NCBI RefSeq assembly: GCF_000496835.1
Contig: NZ_KI543236.1
Span: 1,114,589-1,178,588 of the forward strand
Origin: Thalassobacillus devorans MSP14
GTDB taxonomy: Bacteria > Bacillota > Bacilli > Bacillales > Halobacillaceae
Reading direction: 5' to 3'
DNA length: 64,000 bases
Below the pieces are notes generated by a model that was not told the origin of the DNA, searched no databases, and worked only from the letters and a program-made list of their open reading frames with translations. This document shows, piece after piece, positions 58,075 to 64,000 of this stretch. A program made the position numbers and the translations under genes. How positions within the stretch are numbered: position 1 is the stretch's first letter; every line of letters begins with the position of its first letter.

Positions 58075-58193
58075 GGTGGCGGGGAAACGGTGAGACTCCC
58101 GTGGGAGAAGGATCTGGGCAAGACCCCGGAAGACGAAGTCTGAGGCGGCTTGCCAGTTCCCCCACAGGAAAGCGAACCGTTTCCCAGCCTCCC
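58075..58193. repeat. Palindromic module 1 of copy B
   Basis: GGTGGCGGGGAAACGG (58075) and CCGTTTCCCAGCCTCC (ending near 58193). It carries GAGACTCCCGTGGGAGAAGG on the + strand. Its GACGAAGTCTGAGGCGGC interior differs from copy A, where the same place reads GTCGTGAAACGGCCGAGG on that strand; the difference keeps the palindromic character. Confidence 0.8.
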
Positions 58194-58319
58194 TTCTCCT
58201 TACTCCGCGACGGACCCAAATTATCTTGAAATAAAGTATTCCACAATTCGGCCCTTTAGTGGAATAAGTGGAAATTAACAACAACGTTTAAGAGAACAAA
58301 AAAGGTTAGGGGGATTAAA

Positions 58320-58886
58320 ATGGTATTAAAACTCAAAATAGAAAGTGAAAGAGCCCAATCCTGGCAGACAGAGGATTTATATGATGAAAGTAATAGACGA
58401 GCAGACATAACCAGATTGTTCGAGGCCGCTAATGCCTATTATCAGGGGAACGAAGAGACGTATGATGCGATAAGAAATGAAGTGAAAGATTTGGATGAAT
58501 GGAGAATTGGGCTGGAGAATTTAATTAAACAATCTTACCATATCGTAAGACGCGAAGCGGATGACACTCCGACATTGCATGCTATAAACGATGTTGCTTT
58601 TCAACTATTAGTCGTCTACATCAGTGACTATTTTAAAAACGAAAACGCTCAATATAATCATTTTATAGATAATAAGCATACCTTTATCGGGGCTGGACTG
58701 CTGCTTGAACAGGATGAAACAGTCCGTTTTGATGGTGTAATGAAAGAGGAAGATCTGGAAGCAGTAGAGGAGGAGCTGACTCGTTACGAGCGCCTGATAA
58801 GCGCGCAATTGTTAGCGCAGCACCAAATCGTTTATCAGTTGATTAAATCGGTACTTTTCAAATATAAGCTGGCACATCAGCAGTAG
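58320..58886 (+). CDS. Unrecognised acidic helical protein
   Basis: 188 residues, no family recognised. It looks soluble and alpha-helical, with no cysteine, signal peptide or membrane segment, and many Glu/Asp (ending with helices around MKEEDLEAVEEELTRYERLI and QLLAQHQIVYQLIKSVLFKYKL). ATG 58320 follows a good GGTTAGGGGGA. It starts only 58 bases after repeat copy B and converges on the Xre gene, so it may be part of an inserted accessory segment between mutL and miaA. A promoter is not evident. Function unknown. Confidence 0.72.
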   Translation: MVLKLKIESERAQSWQTEDLYDESNRRADITRLFEAANAYYQGNEETYDAIRNEVKDLDEWRIGLENLIKQSYHIVRREADDTPTLHAINDVAFQLLVVYISDYFKNENAQYNHFIDNKHTFIGAGLLLEQDETVRFDGVMKEEDLEAVEEELTRYERLISAQLLAQHQIVYQLIKSVLFKYKLAHQQ

Positions 58887-58935
58887 GGGAGGGGGGAGGT
58901 ATTGTTGACATAAGATGATTTAAGTTATCTGTAGA

Positions 58936-59289
58936 TTATTTTGATTGTCGGATGAACTGGAAAAAGTTCAAAACCTGTTTTATTTCTTCCTGTGTCAATT
59001 CCTCCCATACATAGACATAGAAAAGGTCAGTTTCATCAAACCCTTTATCCGCCAGCACATCATTGATTTTCTTTAAGATGTCAAAAGGCTGATCACTTCT
59101 CCCCAATAGATAATCGGTGGTACAATCCAGAGCATCAGCCAAAGCGAGAATGTTTTGCAGACTTGGCGTAGTATAACCGCGTTCCCAGTTCGAGATGACT
59201 TGTGACGACTCTCCGACTTTTTCGGAAAGTTTTTTTTGTGTCCAATTGTGGTGGATACGAAGAAAACGAATACGTTCGGCTGTAACCAT
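58936..59289 (-). CDS. Xre-family helix-turn-helix repressor
   Basis: The only - strand gene. 117 residues: an N-terminal HTH_3 domain (AERIRFLRIHHNWTQKKLSEKVGESSQVISNWERGYTTPSLQNILALADALDC, about 4-58), DYLLGRSD, and a helical C-terminus likely used for dimerisation. ATG at 59289 with AGGAGGG upstream on that strand. Four inverted-repeat sites lie upstream, the first inside its predicted promoter, so it probably represses itself. The small size resembles phage- or island-type regulators (ImmR/SinR class), but no phage genes are present. Confidence 0.88.
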   Translation of the reverse strand: MVTAERIRFLRIHHNWTQKKLSEKVGESSQVISNWERGYTTPSLQNILALADALDCTTDYLLGRSDQPFDILKKINDVLADKGFDETDLFYVYVWEELTQEEIKQVLNFFQFIRQSK

Positions 59290-59351
59290 AAATCATCCCT
59301 CCTATCGCTATATTTTATCATGATAGCAGGCGATAAGGTACCTGTTTGTAA

Positions 59352-59379
59352 CTTATAACGGAAAACGTTACCATTGAAA
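59352..59379 (-). promoter_or_regulatory. Promoter of the Xre gene
   Basis: On the - strand TTTCAA (59379-59374), 16-base spacer, TATAAG (59357-59352). Operator site 1 (59356-59370) fills the spacer. A further extended -10 TGATAAAAT exists nearer the gene (59320-59312). Confidence 0.5.
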
Positions 59380-59464
59380 TAACGCTTTCCGTTAGCTGTG
59401 GACAAAGAAAACGATTACACACACCTAACGGGATACGTTAGTTAATGATTAACCAAATTCGTTA
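59356..59464. promoter_or_regulatory. Four-copy TAACG-N5-CGTTA operator array
   Basis: Sites: 59356-59370, 59380-59394 and 59426-59440 are perfect TAACG-N5-CGTTA; 59450-59464 is TAACC-N5-CGTTA. Starts are 24 bases apart within each pair and the pairs are 70 bases apart. The N5 cores differ (GAAAA, CTTTC, GGATA, AAATT), as expected if only the arms are read by the protein. The likely ligand is the adjacent Xre regulator. Confidence 0.72.
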
Positions 59465-59495
59465 GTGGATAACTGAATGGCTGATAAATCAAGGA

Positions 59496-59524
59496 TTCTG
59501 CTACTCTGGCTTTTTATGTATAAT
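59496..59524 (+). promoter_or_regulatory. Promoter of miaA-hfq
   Basis: TATAAT (59519-59524) with a poor -35 TTCTGC (59496-59501), 17-base spacer. It is 40 bases before the miaA start and 30 bases downstream of the last operator. Confidence 0.5.
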
Positions 59525-59563
59525 GTTTGTATAGTACCAGTGTGAACGAAAGGTGGATAACTA

Positions 59564-60499
59564 ATGAAAACCACGGTTGTGTCTGTTGTTGGACCGACAG
59601 CGGTAGGTAAAACTAAATTAGGTGTCGAAATAGCGAAGCGTTTCAATGGAGAAGTAATCAGCGGCGATTCCATGCAAATCTATCGCGGGATGGATATTGG
59701 AACAGCGAAAGTATCACAAGAAGAAATGGATGGCATCCCGCATCATATGATTGATATTAAAAATCCGGATGAGTCCTTTTCGGTTGCTGAATTCCAGGAA
59801 AGAGTGGCTGCTGCTATAAAGGAAATATCCTCCCGAGGTAAGTTGCCGGTCATCGTCGGGGGAACCGGGCTTTATATTCAGTCCGTACTATATGATTTCA
59901 ACTTTTCCGAAAAGAAGCGTAGTGTCGAAATCACAGAACGTTTGGAAGCTGAACTTCAGGAAAAAGGGAAAAAAGCACTGCATCAGCGGTTGGCTGAAAT
60001 TGATCCGGAACAGTCAGAAAAAATCCATCCGAATAACGAAAGAAGATTGATAAGAGCCTTGGAAATATATGAAAGCACAGGGATGACCATGTCTGAATAT
60101 CAACAAAATCAATCAGAAGAATCCCCCTACCGGCCGATACTTGTCGGTCTCGAAATGGATCGTGAACAGTTATATGAAAGAATCAACCAGCGTGTGGATA
60201 TGATGATGGAAGAAGGCTTGCTGGAAGAAGTGCGATCCTTTTACGAAAGTGGATTGGAAGGATCACAATCAATGAAGGCGATCGGCTATAAGGAATTCAT
60301 CCCTTTTTTCAAGGGGGAATACGATATAGAACGTGCAGTCGAATTGCTGAAACGGAACTCGAGGCGCTACGCCAAACGTCAATACACCTACTTTCGGAAT
60401 AAGATGGATGTACACTGGTATCCGGTGTCTGTGCAGAATTATGGAGAAAAGTTTCAAATAATTTTAAGTGATTTAGCAGGAATGATCGAACAGACATAG
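59564..60499 (+). CDS. miaA: tRNA dimethylallyltransferase MiaA
   Basis: Adds a dimethylallyl group to A37 of tRNAs reading U-starting codons; MiaB at 50.3 kb then methylthiolates it. 311 residues. P-loop GPTAVGKT (10-17), SGDSMQIYRGMDIGTAK, PHHMIDI, GGTGLYI, and the later motif GYKEF. AAAGGTGG precedes ATG 59564. It is followed after 39 bases by hfq, the order found from Proteobacteria to Bacilli. Confidence 0.96.
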   Translation: MKTTVVSVVGPTAVGKTKLGVEIAKRFNGEVISGDSMQIYRGMDIGTAKVSQEEMDGIPHHMIDIKNPDESFSVAEFQERVAAAIKEISSRGKLPVIVGGTGLYIQSVLYDFNFSEKKRSVEITERLEAELQEKGKKALHQRLAEIDPEQSEKIHPNNERRLIRALEIYESTGMTMSEYQQNQSEESPYRPILVGLEMDREQLYERINQRVDMMMEEGLLEEVRSFYESGLEGSQSMKAIGYKEFIPFFKGEYDIERAVELLKRNSRRYAKRQYTYFRNKMDVHWYPVSVQNYGEKFQIILSDLAGMIEQT

Positions 60500-60538
60500 A
60501 ATTACATGTATTATAGATAGAAAAGAGGAGGAAGATTC

Positions 60539-60763
60539 ATGGCTCAATCCGTTAATATTCAAGACACCTTTTTAAATCAGCTAAGAAAAGACCGCGTTCA
60601 CGTAACCGTCTTTCTACTCAACGGCTTTCAATTGAGGGGGAGTGTCAAAGCATTTGATAATTTTACAGTTCTATTGGAGACAGATGGAAAACAGCAGCTT
60701 ATATTCAAGCATGCGATTTCAACATTTGCACCCGCTAAAAACGTAGCTTTAGATAAAGAATAA
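60539..60763 (+). CDS. hfq: RNA chaperone Hfq
   Basis: 74-residue Sm-like hexameric RNA-binding protein. Sm1 ([28 protein letters not shown]) and Sm2 ([16 protein letters not shown]; the KH of the proximal site is present). The C-terminal tail is very short, as in other Bacilli. GAGGAGGA upstream of the ATG. Confidence 0.96.
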   Translation: MAQSVNIQDTFLNQLRKDRVHVTVFLLNGFQLRGSVKAFDNFTVLLETDGKQQLIFKHAISTFAPAKNVALDKE

Positions 60764-60771
60764 AAGGAAGT

Positions 60772-60801
60772 AAAACGGACGTTTCTGACGTCCGTTTTTT
60801 A
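60772..60801 (+). terminator. Rho-independent terminator after hfq
   Basis: AAAACGGACGT (60772-60782), TTCTG loop, ACGTCCGTTTT (60788-60798), then TT. Confidence 0.9.
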
Positions 60802-60886
60802 ATGGGAAAATATGACCTTCTTCCTGGGCGTTTGTCACACATAGATAGGATTTTACGTATAGTGTTAAAGAATAAGGGGTGATCCT

Positions 60887-61822
60887 ATGAGTTCCCAATC
60901 GATAACTAATCAGCAAGGTCAAATCAATATCATATTGCGAGATCGTAAAGAGCAGATCGCTGATAATGCAACAGTAGAGCCGGCTGCTAAAACGAAAGCG
61001 GATCCCTTCCGGATCATTGATGATAATTTGGATTCGTTTATCGGTATGTCTCGCTTGCGGGAAAAAGTAAAAGAAATCTATGCCCAGGTTTTGATTAAAG
61101 AAAAAAGGAAGCAGGCGGGCTTGACTACAGAAAGCCAGGTGCTCCATATGATGTTCAAAGGCAATCCGGGTACTGGTAAAACAACAGTAGCCCGTGCATT
61201 GGCGAGTATTTTTTATGATATGAATCTATTATCGAAAGGTCATTTTATTGAGGCCGATCGTAGTGATTTGGTAGGTGAATATATCGGACACACAGCTCAG
61301 AAGACGAAAGACTTGATCAAGAAATCATTGGGCGGCGTTTTATTTATCGATGAAGCTTATTCGCTTGCCAGGGGTGGAGAAAAAGACTTCGGAAAAGAAG
61401 CGGTTGATACAATCGTGAAGTGTATGGAAGATCATCATAATGAATTTATTCTTATCCTGGCAGGATACCCTAAGGAGATGGCTCGGTTCCTTTCCTTAAA
61501 CCCTGGCTTGAAATCCCGATTTCCAATCACTTTGGAATTTCCGGATTATTCACCCGGCGAACTATTGGAGATAGCCGTTGACATGGTCACCATGAAGGAT
61601 TATAAACTTTCCAATGAAGCTCAATGGAAATTGAAGCATCATTTTCAACAGTTATTGCAGCGGGCTCCTTATAATTTTTCTAACGGCCGTTATGTCAGGA
61701 ACATCATCGAGGATGCCATCCGCAAGCATGCGATCCGGATGATCCATTCCTCTTCGCATAATAAAGAAGCATTGATGACCCTGGAAGCAAAAGATATTAT
61801 ATTTGAAGAAGGTTGGGGATGA
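60887..61822 (+). CDS. spoVK: Stage V sporulation protein K (AAA ATPase)
   Basis: 311-residue single-domain AAA+ ATPase of the CbxX/CfxQ type, needed for spore maturation. P-loop GNPGTGKT (92-99), Walker B GVLFIDEAYSL, sensor 1 region ILILAGYP and the arginine in NPGLKSRFP. The first 40 residues are polar and divergent. AAGGGGTGA precedes ATG 60887. I looked for SigE or SigK promoters and found none convincing. Its stop lies inside a Fur-type box that serves hflX. Confidence 0.93.
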   Translation: MSSQSITNQQGQINIILRDRKEQIADNATVEPAAKTKADPFRIIDDNLDSFIGMSRLREKVKEIYAQVLIKEKRKQAGLTTESQVLHMMFKGNPGTGKTTVARALASIFYDMNLLSKGHFIEADRSDLVGEYIGHTAQKTKDLIKKSLGGVLFIDEAYSLARGGEKDFGKEAVDTIVKCMEDHHNEFILILAGYPKEMARFLSLNPGLKSRFPITLEFPDYSPGELLEIAVDMVTMKDYKLSNEAQWKLKHHFQQLLQRAPYNFSNGRYVRNIIEDAIRKHAIRMIHSSSHNKEALMTLEAKDIIFEEGWG

Positions 61823-61834
61823 TAATCATTATCC
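61820..61834. promoter_or_regulatory. Fur-type box upstream of hflX
   Basis: TGATAATCATTATCC (61820-61834) matches the 7-1-7 Fur box TGATAATnATTATCA at all but the last base. It starts at the spoVK stop codon and covers the -35 region of the hflX promoter. Confidence 0.6.
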
Positions 61835-61849
61835 AAGCTAATGATCTTT

Positions 61850-61858
61850 TGATATGAT
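61850..61858 (+). promoter_or_regulatory. Extended -10 promoter of hflX
   Basis: TGATATGAT (TG at 61850-61851, TATGAT 61853-61858); the -35 position (61830-61835) lies within the Fur-type box. The start site would be near 61865. Confidence 0.5.
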
Positions 61859-61894
61859 GGTAGGAGATACCGACCATGGAAAGAGGTAGAAATA

Positions 61895-63130
61895 ATGGCA
61901 GAAAAAGAACAGGTAGTACTGGTAGCACGAGCTGAAACCGGTCAGGATGATAAACGGTTCCATTCCTCGTTAGAAGAATTGCAATCGCTCACCGAGACAG
62001 CTGATGGTGTGGTGAAAAACACATTCATCCAAAAACGGGACCGCGTTCATCCTGCCACGTACCTGGGGGAAGGAAAACTCCAGGAAATCAAAGCTTACGC
62101 TGCTGATAATGAAATAGATCTGGTTATCTTCAATGAAGAGTTATCGCCAGGTCAGCTGAAAAATATTACCGATAGACTGGAAGTGCGCGTAATTGACCGC
62201 AGTCAGCTGATCTTAGATATTTTCGCTCAGCGCGCTAAAACAAAAGAAGGTAAGCTTCAGGTGGAATTGGCACAGCTTCAATACCTGCTGCCGCGGCTTG
62301 CGGGTAAGGGGACTGAATTGTCCCGGCTGGGTGGCGGAATTGGGACAAGAGGACCCGGTGAAACAAAACTCGAGAGTGATCGCCGCCATATCAGACGCCG
62401 GATAGACGATATCAAGAAGCGCCTGTCTGCAGTCGTGAAACAGCGGGAACAGTACCGGAAAAGGCGGAAGGAAAACAAAGCATTCCAGGTCGCGATCGTC
62501 GGTTATACGAATGCCGGTAAATCCACTTTTTTTAACCGTGCGACAGAGAGTGAGTCCTTTGAGGAAAACCTGTTATTCGCTACGCTGGATCCGTTGACCC
62601 GTCAGCTGCAGCTGCCTTCTGGATTGCAAGTGCTGTTGACGGACACTGTAGGTTTCATCCAGGACTTGCCGACAACCTTGATTGCCGCTTTCCGGTCGAC
62701 TTTAGAAGAGGTTACCGAAGCCGATTTCATCCTTCATATGGTTGACGCTTCACACCCGGATCATGAGCAGCATGAAAAAACGGTCTTGAAGCTGTTAGGT
62801 GAATTAAAAGCAGACCATTTACCAATGCTTACGGTGTATAATAAAATAGATCTGTTATCTGGTGATTTCATCCCGAATGCTTTCCCGTCGATTACGGTCA
62901 GCGTTCATGATCCTATTGATATCAAACGGATCCTGGATAAAATGGAAGAAACATTAAAAAAAGAATGGGATAACTACCATACTTTCATTCCGGCAGGGGA
63001 AGGGAAACAACTGCAGCGTTTGAAGGAAGAAAGCATCGTTTCCTCGTTTCATTTTGATGAGGAAAGAGAAGGGTATGTGTTGGCAGGTGCCATTCACCCG
63101 GATCATCCAATGAAACATCAACTATTATAA
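61895..63130 (+). CDS. hflX: Ribosome-associated GTPase HflX
   Basis: GTPase that splits stalled 70S ribosomes under stress. 411 residues. The N-terminal HflX domain (THE fold; VHPATYLGEGKLQEI, IFNEELSPGQLKNI, GGGIGTRGPGETKLE) and a coiled linker precede the G domain with G1 GYTNAGKS (203-210), G3 DTVGF and G4 NKID. GAAAGAGG lies upstream of ATG 61895. With spoVK before and ynbB after, it is in the B. subtilis ynbA position. Confidence 0.95.
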   Translation: MAEKEQVVLVARAETGQDDKRFHSSLEELQSLTETADGVVKNTFIQKRDRVHPATYLGEGKLQEIKAYAADNEIDLVIFNEELSPGQLKNITDRLEVRVIDRSQLILDIFAQRAKTKEGKLQVELAQLQYLLPRLAGKGTELSRLGGGIGTRGPGETKLESDRRHIRRRIDDIKKRLSAVVKQREQYRKRRKENKAFQVAIVGYTNAGKSTFFNRATESESFEENLLFATLDPLTRQLQLPSGLQVLLTDTVGFIQDLPTTLIAAFRSTLEEVTEADFILHMVDASHPDHEQHEKTVLKLLGELKADHLPMLTVYNKIDLLSGDFIPNAFPSITVSVHDPIDIKRILDKMEETLKKEWDNYHTFIPAGEGKQLQRLKEESIVSSFHFDEEREGYVLAGAIHPDHPMKHQLL

Positions 63131-63148
63131 AAAGGAAGTACAACTACT

Positions 63149-64000
63149 ATGAATATCGAACAACTTGCAGCCAAATCAGAACAGGAAATCGGCCCATTAC
63201 ACAACGCTATACAAGCCATTGTGGAGACGAATCAACATAGGGTATTGGAGGCGTTCCGCCATTTGAGAATATCTGACAGCCATTTCAACCCAACGACTGG
63301 GTATGGCTACGACGATTATGGACGAGATACTCTGGAGGAACTTTATGCTGAAATATTCGGTGGGGAAGATGCATTAGTGCGGCCGCAGATCATTTCAGGC
63401 ACCCATGCGATTACAACGGCTCTGTTAGGAGTGTTGAGACCCGGGGATGAATTATTATATATCACCGGAAAGCCCTACGACACACTTGAGCAGGTAGTCG
63501 GCGGTTCTGACGGAAATGATGTAGGTTCATTGAAAGACTACGACATAACCTACCGAGCCATTCCGCTTAGTGAGAATGGCGAAGTGGATATGGAACAGGT
63601 AAAGTCATCGATTCATAAAAAGACAAAGGTGGTTGCCATCCAGCGCTCGAAAGGGTACGCGGACAGACCGTCTTTTTCAATCGCTGACATCGCCGAAATG
63701 ATTCGGGAAGTCCGAACTATTCAGCCGGAAGCAATCATTTTTGTAGATAATTGCTACGGAGAGTTCGTAGAAACAGAAGAACCTCCCCATGTTGGCGCGG
63801 ATTTGATTGCAGGATCATTAATTAAAAATCCTGGCGGGGGGATCGTCCGTACCGGGGGATACATAGCCGGTCGAAAAGATTTGATTGAATTATGCAGCTA
63901 TCGTCTGACGGCGCCAGGTCTCGGTAAGGAAGCCGGTGCCAGTTTGAACAGCCTCCAGGAAATGTACCAGGGGATATTTTTGGCACCTCACATGGTTGGT
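63149..64000 (+). CDS. ynbB: YnbB: PLP-dependent methionine gamma-lyase-like protein (3' end outside window)
   Basis: 284 codons are open to the last base, so the gene is cut by the window end. It starts ATG 63149 with AAAGGAAG upstream, 18 bases after hflX. Motifs: FNPTTGYGYDDYGRDTLEELYAEIFG, ISGTHAITTALLGVLRPGD, IFVDNCYGEFVE, and the PLP lysine region GSLIKNPGGGIVRTGGYIAG. These define the cystathionine-synthase-like family often called aluminium resistance protein or methionine gamma-lyase family; the actual reaction is not established. glnR-glnA would be expected next. Confidence 0.93.
   Translation, partial: MNIEQLAAKSEQEIGPLHNAIQAIVETNQHRVLEAFRHLRISDSHFNPTTGYGYDDYGRDTLEELYAEIFGGEDALVRPQIISGTHAITTALLGVLRPGDELLYITGKPYDTLEQVVGGSDGNDVGSLKDYDITYRAIPLSENGEVDMEQVKSSIHKKTKVVAIQRSKGYADRPSFSIADIAEMIREVRTIQPEAIIFVDNCYGEFVETEEPPHVGADLIAGSLIKNPGGGIVRTGGYIAGRKDLIELCSYRLTAPGLGKEAGASLNSLQEMYQGIFLAPHMVG

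Larger units (their letters stand above)
57750..58262. repeat. Composite palindromic repeat, copy B (inverted relative to copy A)
   Basis: Read on the reverse strand, this stretch lines up with copy A from end to end. It has GGGCCGAATTGTGGAA at one edge, module 1, a diverged spacer, TTTCCGTT, module 2, AACGGAAACAG, CTCGAAACTGAGTC and GGGAGCTTTA. One outer arm, GATGACTCAGTTTC (57767-57780), matches its copy A counterpart in 12-13 of 14 bases; the other, GAAATAAAGTATTC (58228-58241), is more diverged. No credible gene lies inside. It fills the 57637-58319 gap apart from the mutL terminator. Confidence 0.8.

Noticed and set aside
58057-58284. Two - strand frames in repeat copy B
   Set aside because: Same repeat-derived peptide in different frames; no start signal.
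60802-60886. SigE/SigK promoter for spoVK
   Set aside because: CATAGATAG and CGTATAGT are present but neither has the right -35 spacing.

Overview
The window is a low-to-mid GC Firmicute chromosome segment. The gene order proS-polC-rimP-nusA-ylxR-ylxQ-infB-ylxP-rbfA-truB-ribF-rpsO-pnp, then dpaAB-asd-dapGA, spoIIIE, the ymf cluster, pgsA-cinA-recA-rny-ymdB-spoVS, miaB-ymcA-cotE-mutSL and miaA-hfq-spoVK-hflX-ynbB is that of an endospore-forming Bacillaceae. Many proteins are rich in Asp/Glu (NusA, RodZ-like YmfM, CotE, SpoIIIE linker). With the type of intergenic palindromic repeat present, this makes me guess a moderately halophilic genus such as Halobacillus; the genus is inference. All genes but one lie on the + strand.

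Layout. 1-0.5 kb: 3' end of proS. 0.7-5 kb: polC. 5-15 kb: a long translation/RNA operon that opens with a sigma-A promoter and a GCAA-capped leader hairpin, the place where NusA feeds back on itself in Bacillus, and ends with rpsO and pnp (RNA decay). 15-16.4 kb: ylxY and ylmC/ymxH, both sporulation-linked. 16.46-16.99 kb: a composite palindromic repeat. 17.1-22 kb: dipicolinate synthase (dpaAB, with a good SigK promoter) followed by asd-dapG-dapA, so the pathway that makes dihydrodipicolinate sits beside the enzyme that oxidises it to the spore-core compound. 22.2-25.7 kb: tepA, ylzJ, spoIIIE. 25.9-31.6 kb: a GntR regulator and a four-gene BMP-type nucleoside ABC importer. 31.7-37.4 kb: the ymfFHIJKM cluster. 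37.5-43.7 kb: pgsA, cinA, recA with a LexA-type box, rny, ymdB, spoVS with a SigH-type promoter.

43.7-50.1 kb: an M19 dipeptidase, a two-subunit 2-oxoacid:ferredoxin oxidoreductase and the threonine-to-glycine pair tdh-kbl. 50.2-57.6 kb: miaB, ymcA, cotE (SigE-like and SigK-like promoters), mutS, mutL. 57.75-58.26 kb: a second copy of the composite repeat in inverted orientation. 58.3-59.5 kb: the only clearly accessory stretch, an unrecognised acidic protein and a divergent Xre-type repressor followed by four copies of a TAACG-N5-CGTTA operator. 59.5-64 kb: miaA, hfq, spoVK, hflX and the start of ynbB, with a near-consensus Fur box ahead of hflX.

Most of the window is conserved core chromosome. 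The parts that ordinary gene annotation does not explain are the paired inverted composite repeats, the 2+2 operator array of the Xre gene, the Fur-type box before hflX, and several structured leaders (rimP-nusA, pgsA, ylxY, rbfA-truB). Domain and motif calls are read from the translated sequence; gene names rest on recalled family resemblance and synteny with Bacillus subtilis. No database search was run.
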